The notes beneath the pieces are model-generated. The model saw only the letters and a list, made by a program, of their open reading frames with translations, did not search any database and was not told the DNA's origin. Shown piece after piece: positions 35,705-47,025 of a stretch of DNA of 64,000 nt. A program made the translations under genes and the position numbers. Where the stretch lies: contig KV425634.1 in the NCBI GenBank assembly GCA_001632425.1, positions 59,413-123,412 of the forward strand, read 5' to 3'. How positions within the stretch are numbered: position 1 is the stretch's first letter; each line of letters starts with the position of its first letter. Origin of the DNA: Neolentinus lepideus HHB14362 ss-1 (taxonomy: Eukaryota; Basidiomycota; Agaricomycetes; Gloeophyllales; Gloeophyllaceae).

Positions 35705-36871
35705 CTAATCAAACACAAGACCTCCGTCGACGATGATAGTTTGACCTGTCCGGAGTAAGCACACGAAGCAGCGGAATGTATGGACATACCGGTCATGTGG
35801 CCAGAGTCCTTCGATGCAAGGAATGCCACAACGTTTGCAACATCATCCGGCTGACCCAAACGACCGAGTGCGGACTGCGCTGTTAACTATATTGGCGAGT
35901 CAGCAGACACATAAGCAGACGAGAAAAGTCAGAACTGACCTGCGCCATACTGAAACCTGTCTCTGGATGCGAGACATGGCGCTGCGCTTTAAACAATCCG
36001 TGTTAAAAGCAAACGTCAAGGAAAACTTCATCGCTTACCAAGCGTCGTGTCGATCACGCCGGGCGCATAAGCATTCACAGTGATACCATACGGACCAAGC
36101 TCGCAAGCTACAAACATTGATGTTAGCCTGGGTAAGTAACAGCTCGATGATTCTAACCTGCAGCTTGCGTCAGCCCTCGAACTGCGAATTTGCTCGCAGA
36201 ATAAGCACTAGTTCCAGAAAAGCCTGGACAGACAGCATTAGTGATGAATAGTTCGTATTGGATGGAGCAAGTCAGCACCTTTCTTTCCAATTATGGAGGA
36301 TGCGCCTGTACTCATAAATGTCAGATGAAGAAGCAGGGTAATCAAGCTCCTTACCGATTATTCTACCGCCGCGTTTCTGCTCAATCATGGTCCTTGCAGC
36401 CGCTTTGTAGCACATGAGCAAGCCCCGTGTGTTGACGGATTGTATGTTGTCAAATTCCGCCATGCTCACTAGGGTGATCTTAGATGACAAATATAATGAG
36501 GTAGGAGATATGTACTTTCGATGATAGGCCTATATAAACCCAGTCCGGCATTTGCAACCATCTGCGGGCACTCAGAGATATTGTCATCATAAAGTAGACT
36601 AGAGAAAACTTACCACATCGAGTCCTCCAAGTTTGTCCGCTACGGTTGTAACCAAGTCGCTCACATCCTTCTCCTGACTAACATCAGCTTCCACAGTTAT
36701 TGTGTGGCCACCCAATGCGTGTATGTCCTTCGCTACATCCTCCAGTGTGCCCCGCTTAGACGGCAGATCGCTGATGGCAACAGTCAATCCATCCCTCGCT
36801 AACCTCAACGCAATAGCTCGCCCTATGCCCTGCGCCGCTCCCGTGACGATAGCGATACGTCTGGCTGCCAT
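35705..36871 (-). CDS. Short-chain dehydrogenase/reductase, copy 3 (intact)
   Basis: About 250 aa from [19 protein letters not shown] at 36871 to [12 protein letters not shown] at 35705. [35 protein letters not shown] sequence and [13 protein letters not shown] are in frame. The last exon has GLVFD where the others have GLWFD. Exon borders match copy 2, its closest relative, and flanks are duplicated with it. Function is as for the other SDRs: NAD(P)-dependent oxidoreductase, substrate unknown. Confidence 0.82.
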
Positions 36872-38473
36872 GATCTGCGAAGGTTATATCTCACGAGTGA
36901 ATACCAAACCATCTTGCCTTTATAGCTACAGCGAAATACGGTAGCGGGATAATATTGTGAAAGCTGGTTCGAGTCGGCTCGACAAAGACTGCGGTCTTTT
37001 GAACGAAGGCACGCATGAAAATTTGGAAACCTTGATATGACCGCTAAGAGTCTCGTGTTAATAGACTGAACTTACGATTTCGGAGTCATTTTTGGATTTG
37101 AAGGGCCCAAATTCCAAGTCCCAACACCGTGAACCTCCTTCGCACACGAATGAATCCATATCGGCGCATAATGTCATCCTGGCCTGTCCGGGGATTGTTC
37201 ATAGCCGATGCCAATCGCGGTAGGGCAGCTTGGAACCTTGTTCTCAACAGAAGCCTAGTATCTAGCTGAGCACAGTGCGTATCCACATACTCGGAAAGAT
37301 AATCGCTTGACGAGGACTCCCTGACCATCAGGATCAAATACAGCATATCTCGAAGCGACCTTGCAATTGCCGTGACAATAGACGGATATCACCGAAGAAT
37401 AGAGTCCAACGACAAAATGTACACCTTCTACCACATCAAGAGTAAAGCGTTAGACCAGTCAGCCATAGTAGGTATATGACAGAGGCGTACCTCTGGCCCA
37501 TAACTGTCATAAACGCTGGCCAATTCGATGCGAGGATAGAGACAACATTTACAACATCATCTATCATAGTAACTTCGTCCGGCAATCGTACCAATGGTGT
37601 ATTTGTTTCGGAGCAGGCTCCAGCGAAAAAAATTCTGAATTACGTCAATACTTTGCAAGCAACTGTCACTCCTCAAAGCTTGAGTACTTGGCCTGCCTCC
37701 CGGGGTTTTGCTTTCCACCTTGTCGACGATACTCAGGCTCTCGATGTTCACGTGGGTCAAATCTAAGGGAAAGAAGCATGCTGTAATTGTTCTTGTTGCC
37801 TCGAAGGAAGCTCAGGCTTGCCTACGTATGTAGTGATACATGCACCAATTACGGTCCTCAAGATCTTCTAACTTACTGTATTCTGCTGTGTTCTGCCTTT
37901 TCCAAGGAGATTCACTGTCTCCTCGGTGAGAGAAGTTCATGCCTACGCAACGATTAGAGTGTAATAACTAACCCGCCAATGATTTAGTGACATATGACAA
38001 TAAATTAAGAGGCCTTTTTGAACAGTGTTTGTTAGCAATTAATATTGCAGTGCGAGGATTACAGTATTAACGAAGTTAATAAATGTCTAGGTCATTCAGC
38101 ATGGACAGAAATATTTCTTTGTAGTTGCATATTCTAGTATTCCTTCTCAAAATATTTGATTCTGTTAAACACAGGCGCTTGCGCAGTTGCGCTATCTGAC
38201 TCTTAGGTCAAGGAAGGAGTCGGTTTCAGTCCCGGTCACGGCGGCCGAATAGGCTGATCTCAAGATGTCTCCCCTCCCCGCACCCCAAGCCTCTCTTTGT
38301 GCCGACCCAGAGTTCACGGCCATTCACTAATTACCCGGTTTAACTCACGATAACGACCCCCAGATTCATCTGAACCCCTTGCATACGGCACGTTACCCTT
38401 TGCCCGTCCGCAAGCGCAATAGCATCTGGTACATGCCATACTCCCGAACCTCCGAAGACCAATGGGCTGCCAA
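36872..38473. other. SDR 5' flank and intergenic DNA
   Basis: 36872-37500 is the shared 5' flank of the SDR array. 37500-38470 shows no gene; AT-rich DNA at 37980-38160 and a GC-rich stretch before the prenyl synthase 3' end hold no repeat that could be recognised. Confidence 0.4.
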
Positions 38474-39753
38474 TTACTTTGATCTTTTGTACAGCTTGTC
38501 TAGGAACTCCAGGAATAATGCTCCGTTCAGCATCGGTGTACTAGCACTTTCCCCATGCGGAACCTGCCTGGTCATGTCCATGATCCTCCGATGCGCTTCT
38601 TCTTCATACGCCTCATATTGCTCTCTCAAACCAACCTGCTCAAATACCTGTCTCATCCTCCTCTGGCTCTCATTGTCATTTTGGCAATAAGTCTGTTCTA
38701 GCTCCTTCCTCTGCTCCGGGCTCGCAAGCGCAGATGCGGTGATGATACACCATGAGCATTTGTTAATGATATCAGTTCCGATGTTGCCAGTGTGTTCCTG
38801 CGACCCCGCGTAGTCGAAGAAGTCATCTTGAATCTGAGCGTACTCTCCAAGAGCGAACGAGATTTCCTGGGTGACTTCATATGCTTTGTCTGCGATATTG
38901 ATACCATGCATGTGCATTGCGAGCGCGATTGGAAGGTAGATGGAGTAGTAAGCTGATTTATTAACTGCAATGAGGCGGTATCTAGGAGAAAGATGAGTTG
39001 AAGAGACGAAGATAGAAGTATGCTCTGTCACCTCTCTAACGAGAGTTTGGTTAGGTCGGTCTGATTTTCCGTAATGTGATCAATAAGCTGGCCCATTCCT
39101 GTACGATTGATCATCTGCAAAAGCTTAGACGACTACTTCATCCCCACAGAACGAGTCATACCTCGTGAAAAAGCTCCACGAGATCAACATATACAACCTC
39201 GGTGCGGAAGTGCTTCTTCAACAGCATGAAGATCGTTCCCTCAATAATGCACGCGTCGTTGACTGCGATCAGGCCTACATCCTCGACTTTGTACCAGCAA
39301 GGGTGTCCACGACGAGTGAGTGACTGATCCATAATGTCGTCAGCGACAAGTTCGAAGGCTTGAAGCTGTCCGGATACGATACTAATCAGTGTCCGAAGAG
39401 GCCGAGTTATTTAGCAGAAACGCACTAGCTCGACACACCAGCCCAGCACCGAGGCTTTGAAGCTCTCTGCGTCCGTCAAGCTACGTCCTTTGAGGATGGT
39501 GAGCGAGTCAAGGACTGCGAGACCGCGAAGCAGTTTTCCGCCTAGGGTATTGTACTCGAGATTCTGGTAACGACAATCAAAACATTGTGATCCCTTAGGT
39601 GGATGCCGGACTTACTCGTGCGTACCACTCTACCGCAGCTTGAGGCATACCCTTGGCTGCGAAGTCCGCGAGAACCTCATCACGGAGGACGGGCCAGACA
39701 TCCAGGAGTTTGCGTCGGTTTTGAGATGTTAGTGATGCGAGATCAGAGGTCAT
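38474..39753 (-). CDS. Farnesyl-diphosphate-synthase-like prenyl synthase A
   Basis: Five exons (39753-39616, 39563-39426, 39365-39162, 39114-39032, 38981-38474) give 356 aa. It has [20 protein letters not shown] at about 53-72, the first Asp-rich motif DDIMD at 101-105 followed by [14 protein letters not shown], the second DDFFD at 240-244, and a LYKRSK end. These are the marks of trans-prenyl diphosphate synthases that condense isopentenyl diphosphate onto allylic primers. Odd points: Glu at position 97, four residues before the first Asp-rich motif, where FPP synthases carry Phe or Tyr; Leu in place of Asn in GGKLNRG; and a one-residue deletion in the DNKCSW motif (IINKCSW). It is a paralogue of B with identical intron positions, so product length may differ from FPP. 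Confidence 0.88.
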
Positions 39754-41175
39754 GATTAGAGGTAAGGAGACAGCAATATCGTGGAGAGAGACATTTTATC
39801 CCCGTGGATTACGATTAGATCAATCTAATCGAAGCATTGCGTAAATAATCTCGAGTTATCGATGGACGCATGTTAGCAGCCGGTGGACACCGGTGCCAGA
39901 TGGTCTCATTCGGGCTTTCTGAGTAGATTTGGCGGATTTCATGTTGCATAAGGGCCCACGCCTTTTGAAGAAGTGAAGGCATGGCAGCCCAGATGTCCCA
40001 AGAGGAAAAGCAACATGGGAGACGACTCGACATTGCCGTCCGGGATGCCCGAACCTGTGATCTGGGACGCTGTGGTATTACATATTGCGATGCCAGAAAT
40101 ACCGCTAGGAAAGTTGATGACACCCTGCAAAGTGAACGGCTCAAACAGCGGCTTACAGCCATTGTATCGTATTTGCGGTATCGGCATTCGACTATAATAG
40201 ATGCGATTTGTTCTGATCTGTATGGAAAAGTAAGTGTCATTCGAAAATTTCTCTCGATCGCGAATGATGTGTCCTATTGCCAGAATATCGTGATCTACAC
40301 TGAGGTCAGGGAAACCAAGTAATTAGTATGGTAACTGAAGCCATCATACGAAGAGGCGGGGACGCACGGATCTTCTGAAACGATAGTTCGCTCATTGTGA
40401 GAAAGGAGCGATTTAAGGGCAAAGAGCGTGACCTTATGCAGAGCGGTTTCTTGTTATTACTTTGTCTGAGTGTTTATGATAGTTGCCTGATACAGTGAGA
40501 TGGGAAGAACTCCGCCGCTGTGCAGCGGAGGAGAATATCCTGAGTAATATTAGTGCCAGCGTCGACGACAATAATATGATTATGGCGAGTCGTCCCTACC
40601 AGCATGTTCCAAATCAGCAATCTTCAGTGTGGCGCAGACGTATGAGGGGTCGAAAACTAGCTCCGCGAGACGAATATGGATCCTGCGCTCAGACTGAGCT
40701 GGAGTGAACGAGACTCGGACAGCAATGAAGGAGCCGAAAGGAGCAACGAATGTGCTGTGAACAGATCCAAAGGGCTCATCCCTTCTGATACACCACATCT
40801 TTCGCAAGGCGACGTGATTCAGGGTCTGATTCAGTGTCGGTCGCATCAAACGCCAAAGAGTTGTGGGGCACTCGCCATCACCATGAGGTTCATATAGTGA
40901 TCTGTATTGCCACGTAGGCTGACGCAGGTAGGTCTGTGAGGATGAAGATATGGAAATCAGTATTAAACGATTGTTTTCTTTCGCGAATCAGCAGGAACGG
41001 GCAGAATTGTCATACTCAACTCCTCTGAGATAACTATAATTATCCTCACCTTTTAACAGCAGGCCCATATGGTGAAGTGGCATCAGCCAGAATTATAGAA
41101 AAGAATTATCAAGTAACCACTAGGATAGCCACCTACTACTTCCAGGTTCCCTCCGAATCATGTCACCTAAGGCAG
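39754..41175. other. Intergenic between the prenyl synthase genes
   Basis: No intact gene. A remnant of the 7TM family may lie at about 40010-40240 (separate entry). 40240-41175 shows nothing recognisable. Confidence 0.4.
40010..40170 (-). pseudogene. Possible 3' exon remnant of the 7TM family
   Basis: On minus, an acceptor-like TTTGCAG is followed by codons reading GVSSTFLAVFLASQY. This is close to GISPTFLAVFLALG, the start of the last exon in membrane copies 1-4, and is preceded by an intron starting GTAAGC as expected. The upstream exons are not recognisable. Confidence 0.35.
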
Positions 41176-42479
41176 CTATTTGGTCCTCTTATAAAGCTTG
41201 TCCAAAAATGCCTTGAATACGCCTCCTTTCAGCGCGGGTGCAGCTTCGTCGTCCGGTATCGCTTCGATCATTCTCGTGACCCTGCGATACGTCTCTTCCT
41301 CGTACGCCGCATACTGCTCTCTCAGACCCACCTGTTCAAACACCGTCCTCACTCGTCCCTCATTCTCGACGCCCTTCCGTCCATAATTTTCCTCCAAAAC
41401 CCTTCTCTGCTCCGGCTTCGACAGTGCCAGGGCAGTAATGATGCACCACGAACATTTATTGTTAACGATGTCCGTCCCAACTTTGCCGGTGTGCTCCGGC
41501 GATCCAGCGAAGTCGATGAAGTCGTCCTGTACTTGGCCGTACTCGCCCAAGGAGAAGGATATCTGCATAGCAGCTTCATGTGCTGGACTTTCTCGCGGTA
41601 TTCCATGCATAAGCATGGCCAGGGCAATGGGTAAGTAGATAGAGAAGTAGGCTGATTTATGGATGGCTATGAGACGGTATCTATGAACACAGAGTCAACT
41701 ATGACGTGATGCACTACCGGATAAGTGAGCGGATAAGTGAGTATTACCTCTCTATCGAGAACTTCTCAAGGTCGACATGGTGCTCAGGCCCGGTGAGAAC
41801 ATCTAGCAGCTGGCCCATCCCTGTACGGTAAATCATCTACAAGAACTTTAATATCATTTTCGCTTGAACGGCTTGGTCATACCTCGCGAAACAACTCTAC
41901 GATTTCAATATAGTCGTCCCGACCACGGAAGTGCTTCTTCAGGAGGATAAATATCGTGCCTTCAAGGATACATGCGTCATTGATGGCTCTCAGTCCAACG
42001 TCTCCGACCTTATACCAGCATGGATGTCCTCGGCGAGTGAGCGACTGGTCCATAATATCGTCCGCAACAAGCCCAAACGCTTGAAGCTTTTGAGATACAA
42101 TAAGAAATAGGTGCCAAAGACGGGAGACATAAGACCAGCACGCACCAACTCGACGCTCCACCCAAGCACTGCGGCCTGGAAATACTCCTCGTCCGTCAAG
42201 ACACGACCTTTCAGAATGGCGAGCGAGTCTACGACTGCTCGCCCGCGGAGAAGTTTACCGCCTAGGGTATTATATTCCAAGTTCTGGCCACGCCCATTGT
42301 CTTCAAGAGACATTCTCGATAGCCTACAAACTGAAACTCACCTTCGTGTACCAATCGATCGCATCCCCAGGCATACCCTTCGTGGCGAAGTCACCGAGAA
42401 TGTCATTGCGCAGAATGGGCCAGGCGTTCTGGAAACGTTGATGATTCAGTGATGTCGGTGTCACGTCGCGGGAAGTCAT
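41176..42479 (-). CDS. Farnesyl-diphosphate-synthase-like prenyl synthase B
   Basis: Five exons (42479-42342, 42283-42146, 42086-41883, 41836-41748, 41680-41176) give 357 aa starting [14 protein letters not shown]. Motifs: [40 protein letters not shown] at 101-120, [13 protein letters not shown] with Asp at 242, 243 and 246, NNKCSW, and a KLYKRTK C-terminus. Length and both Asp-rich motifs fit FPP/GPP synthases of the cytosolic isoprenoid pathway. Gly97 replaces the bulky aromatic residue normally four positions before the first Asp-rich motif, and GGKLNRG reads GGKLLRG, as in copy A. It lies 1.4 kb from copy A on the same strand: a tandem duplicate with strongly diverged sequence. A role in specialised terpenoid supply is inferred, not shown. 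Confidence 0.9.
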
Positions 42480-43012
42480 CGAGCAAGGGCCTACGCGACG
42501 ATGTCAACCTTGAAGCACCAGCTCTATCTCCGTAAGTCGAGGTTGCAAGTGATCGTCCATTGCAAATTAGGTGGAACCTGCACTCCGTGTGTCCACTCAA
42601 CTTTCTCTTAACGGAAACAGATGATCATGAAAGATGCAGTGGGTACGCCCGTGAAGAGATCATTCAATTAGATAAAGTCGGTCTCACCCTTGGGAACCCT
42701 TGACGAACGGTCCTATGATGTGGTGAGGGCCGTGAGGCCTTACAGTCACTAGCGTTCGAACCGCGAGGCATCATGAATATTGACATCAAGAACCCGGAGT
42801 CGTACCGCAGATCCTCAACAAAGCCCTGACAAAGTCCCTCAAAGTCCGAGGCATCTCTCTGCTCCGACACAGTCTGGCAATCAATCGCGAGCACGAGTAT
42901 GAAGGTCGCGAGGTTTCACTGCAGCACTCGTCGAAAATAGATCTAGTAATGATCGAGCAGGTCAAAAAGGAGCCCTGGGTATATGAACGTGATGATCGTA
43001 TCATCTAATGTA
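42480..43012. other. Intergenic, no gene seen
   Basis: 5' flank of prenyl synthase B and DNA up to the tRNA gene. No ORF resembles a known family. Confidence 0.4.
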
Positions 43013-43085
43013 GCCGGGATAGCTCAGCTGGGAGAGCAACAGACTGAAGTTCTGGAGGTCCCGTGTTCAATCCACGGTCCTGGCA
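43013..43085 (+). tRNA. tRNA-Phe (GAA)
   Basis: The 73-nt cloverleaf folds by eye. Acceptor GCCGGGA pairs with TCCTGGC (one G-T), the D arm is GCTC..GAGC, the anticodon loop CTGAAGT has anticodon GAA, and the T arm is CCGTG/CACGG with loop TTCAATC. The first pair of the anticodon stem is A-G, a mismatch. No intron. A TTTTT run at about 43089 can act as pol III terminator. Confidence 0.9.
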
Positions 43086-43218
43086 TGCGTTTTTGGTTCT
43101 CCGCCATCCAACGTCACAAGTCTCGACGTCGAACGGTTGCATTCAAGTTGGTGCTCTCCGTATTTTGCCCAATCTTCCATGTGCTATAAGTATATTTTAT
43201 CCACCCTGACCTGGCGCA

Positions 43219-43814
43219 CATCAGGAAAATGTCAGGCCGAAGGGACTTGGCTTAAATTTCCTTAGGGGGCTTTGTAAAGATGTTTTATTTAAACGCCGTG
43301 ACTTGGCTTAATTTCTCTTACAGCGCTTCCGGAAAATGATGACGTGCGCCGTTTTCAACTTTTCGATTTTCGAAAAATCAAAAATCCTATGGCGCAGCCG
43401 GGAGGCTGGGCCGAGGCCGCTTCTGGTAACCGGCAGCCCTCCCGGTAACTCCCGACCTCCCCTCCTCCAAGCATGTTTTGGCGATATAATCTGCTGTAAC
43501 TTCATTTTACCCCTGCAGCTTGTATTGTAATGTGTACTGCTGTGGATTCATATGCCATGATGACAAAAGAAATTTTTTTTTCCTAGCAGATTTCGTCCAC
43601 TGCACAGCCGTGGCCTCCAGTGTACCGTGGGAGCTGCCTGCTTACATACGCGCCTCCTCCCGGAAAGGAACCCTCGGTTGTAGCCAGGGATTTTCGGAAA
43701 TCAAAAAGTTCAAAATGGCGCACGTCATCATTTTCCGCAAACGCTGTAAATAAGGTGTCCTAAGACCGAAAAAGACCCGGAAAGACCGCTAAGCCCGGAT
43801 GACATTTTCCTGAT
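43219..43814. mobile_element. 596-bp MITE with Plavaka-like ends
   Basis: Starts CATCAGGAAAATGTCA and ends TGACATTTTCCTGAT. GCA flanks both sides (43216-43218, 43815-43817), a 3-bp target duplication. The outer 10 bases (CATCAGGAAA) equal those of the Plavaka element at 15340. A second, internal inverted repeat of about 60 bp (43320-43381 with 43688-43747; core CCGGAAAATGATGACGTGCG) gives a double hairpin. No coding capacity. It lies 130 bp downstream of the tRNA gene. Confidence 0.75.
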
Positions 43815-44740
43815 GCATCCCAAGTAATTATATAATACAAGCAGAGAGAACTCTACGCTTTTCTTGCCTTCCGAGAGGCTCACCCAACGTCGCGGAACAA
43901 CATAGACATCTAGTTAATTCAACTCAGCGAGACTAGAAAAGGTTCGAATCCAATCTGTGGGGCGATCTGGTACTACTTCTTAACTACTTCTCTGATCGCC
44001 ATGCGGAGTCCCATTCAAGATATACCATCCTTCGAACGCGAGGAGAGAGGCGACAATGCCCCTGTCATGCTCGCACGACATACCTTCTATTCGGACCCGC
44101 AGGGACGTGCATGATGCCCTGCGAAAACAATGCATTCTAGTGCAGGACCGCAGAACATGTACCGTCATAGAGCGCCCGTACGTACCGTAATATACAGAGA
44201 GTACTAGCGCCCGTAAAGATGGCCACGTATTTCCGTTGAACTTAGGTGAGGTTTCAAGAACCACGCTGTGGATGAATATCTCATGCTAGTATGTTACCCC
44301 GTCTCGCGACCTCTTCTACTGACAGAGACTGCCGGGAGCAGCGGTACTAGATATCAAGGGCGAATCAACTCTTTGTAACCCATGTTGCTCAGCGCTCAAT
44401 GCACACATCTACAGCATGGGACGAAGGTTCAGGATATCTTGCATTCTCTGCGAGAGTCAGCGCCAGTACCGGTCTATAATTGGCGGCATTGTCACGCACG
44501 ACATGCCCTGTCCTCATTGTAAGCAGTACCATGCCACTTCGTGGTTTTGTGAGATTCATTGGATGTTTGATCCATACGGTAGAGTAATTGGTGGACCCTT
44601 TACAGCAACCCGAGGGAAACATCCTCCGTTGCAAACTCATTGGTCGTATCCGATGTCGGATCATTATTGGCGCTCTTTCCTACGCATAAAACTGTGCTGC
44701 CGGTTCATGTGCCCAAGCTGCCAGCACTCTATAGGGATCA
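43815..44740. other. Intergenic, no gene seen
   Basis: Upstream of the membrane protein gene at 44741. A 146-codon plus frame (44416-44856) with CPHCKQYH and MCPSCQHS pairs and a 91-codon minus frame overlap; neither continues into a recognisable gene. Confidence 0.35.
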
Positions 44741-46562
44741 ATGGCTCGACATCTCTTCGGATTACTGTCCATAATCTTGCTAGGATGGCTGGTCTACAAA
44801 TCACTTGCCATGCCCATCGGCGCATCTATTATATGCGTCTCTACGACCAGGCTTGATGTCGTTTTGTTTCTTCTAGAGAACTACATCGCACATGCGGGCA
44901 CGACCCTCGCCACGCCGGGAGCAAAGTGGTTTGATGCGGTGCTCTGGAAGGTTGTGGTCGTGTTCATTCCATTCGCCAGTCTGCGATACTCCATGGAGCT
45001 CATGAAGGGCAAGCTCCTGTCATGGAAGCAGACTGGCAAAGCGCCATGGAAGAAAGAGGACCCCCTACGTGCAGCCTTGTCCCGTGAGGCGCTCATCGTG
45101 GTGGCAAGGTCGGAGGATTGGAAGCCTATAACTTTAAGAGACCCGGTCACCAGCTCGGAAGATCAGGAGCCTGGCGATAAAGTATATGTTAAGCTGCCTG
45201 AGCGGTTCTGGGAATATGCGGAGTCGTGAGTGTCTGTCTACAACTTTCAAAGGCCCTGTGGCGTGACCATCAGACAGGAACTCTGGTGATGAGATGGGAC
45301 TCGCGGCTCTTGAGGTCGCGCCCTGCGACAAAATTGATGGGAAATACCGGAATATTCATGGACGTATGGAGCTGCCGCCCGGCTATTGTTGGTCGGAACT
45401 CAAGAACGACGATGAATATTTGCTTCCTGAAGAGGATACAAAGATCAACCTTTCGAGGTCTAACAGCTGGCTACAGTCTGCAGTATCCATCGCTCAGCTC
45501 GTGTTCTCCTCTGTCACCCTCTACCGTGCTAGAGGAGGTCAGATAGACCGCTACGGCTACGCGGCGTTCGGTCTCTCTGTCTTCCCCTACACACTCATGT
45601 CATTGATCAATCTCGCCGGCACCATGATTCTTGGAGAATACCCGTTCATGTACGTTCTCAATACAACCGTGCTTAAGGAAGCCGCTCGTCGAGAGGGGGC
45701 GATGTTTGATGGATACGTCGGTCATCTTGCCAATAAAGAGGTCAAAGAGAAGCAGGGCGACGAATATACTGCTGCATTCCTTTGGACAGAGTCCTCTGCG
45801 CCAAAGGGATCAGGGACGTCAGAAAACGGGTGCGAGATCCTCGTCGTGTGTGTTGACGGGACACGCAGGCGATTTAAGTTGACTCCTCCCTCTCTGTCAA
45901 ATCTCCCGCTTCAAATATATAAGTTCGAAGCTCAATCCTTGACCAACGAGCCAAATCCGTCCCGGCGAACCTTCGCTGTTCGCATCGAGTTCCTTTGGAT
46001 TCTCGACCTTATATGGCAGCGCGTTCGCATCCACTTCCTGGGGATGCTCTGTCCTAAGGTATGGCAGCGCATTACTCCGTTCTGCCCCCGGTTTCATCGC
46101 AATTCCAAAAAGAAACAAACTGGTAGTACGTCTAAAGCTTTCATTGGACATCCTCTCGCGTTGACATATCATTTTCTTGCAGATCAGTCCAAGCCCTTGC
46201 ATCCGCCAAATCGAAGGTCGCGTGAATACATTGCGTGGATCTTGACATTACTCGCGGAGGGTACCTTCGTCGCAGTTGTTACCCTTCTTCCCTATGTCGT
46301 CATCTACCTTATGAGTGGGTTCCGCAAGCACAATAGCACTCCGATTGAACGAGGATGGCTGATGGCTTGGATCTGCGTCGGTCAGTTCTTCGGGGCCACC
46401 GTCGTCAGCATAAACAGGTCGCAGTTTGCCAAGGCATCCTCGTTGCGCAAGATCTTCCTGATATTGGTTGTGCTAATATCTGTCGTGAGTTCAGTTGGAG
46501 GCTACATTCAGGTTATATCGATGTATCTAGAGTTCGGATCATGCTCTTTGCCGCCTTCATGA
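44741..46562 (+). CDS. Fungal multi-pass membrane protein, function unknown
   Basis: Three exons (44741-45225, 45278-46122, 46183-46562) give 569 aa. N-terminal helix LFGLLSIILLGWLVYKS, then VVLFLLENYIAHAGTTLATP, a helix around VVVVFIPFASLRYSM, a central soluble segment with ELPPGYCWSEL and INLSRSNSWLQSAVSIAQ, helices at YGYAAFGLSVFPYTLMSLIN, WILTLLAEGTFVAVVTLLP and RKIFLILVVLISVVSSVGGY, and a C-terminal FGSCS. The arrangement matches a group of uncharacterised fungal integral membrane proteins; I know no assigned function. Both introns keep phase (2 and 1). The start is the first ATG in the frame after an upstream change of phase. Confidence 0.75.
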
Positions 46563-47025
46563 TGAGGACCGCTCGACTTCAGTAATAAAGTAGTTTAGCT
46601 GACATTCCACGCTGTATATATACGCTAGCCGGACTAGCCTACGTATATTCGCCATCCCGGTGCGATCGGGGACACCCTTCGATATCAGCAGCAATATAGT
46701 TTGACACGAAAAGGGGACAACAAGCGGCTCGAGCACGGCTAGAGCCCTAACATATCCATGGACAAAAGCAGACATCGCACCTATACACCCACTCGTGTCA
46801 CCTTCGCTGCGTGTGTAAAAACACTCTCCGGATCATCCGGTCTATGTGAGACCTTGTCGTCGCTACTCCTCTCAGGCGCGTCCTCGCCGTCAGTAATTGT
46901 CATGATGTCTCGTCGGATGTGTACCTGCTGCAGCCGGATGTTGGCATTAGTATCTACACCCGACCGCGCTGTGGCGCGGAAGCGCAGCCCATTGCTCTAG
47001 ACAAGGAGAATCAGCAATTTGGACT
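46563..47025. other. Convergent intergenic DNA
   Basis: Between two genes that end towards each other. A CGTATATATACGC-like tract occurs near 46612-46625. No gene seen. Confidence 0.4.

Noticed and set aside
44416..44856. 146-codon plus frame with CPHC and CPSC pairs
   Set aside because: The pairs are suggestive of a zinc site, but the frame overlaps the start of the membrane protein gene in another phase and matches no family I know.
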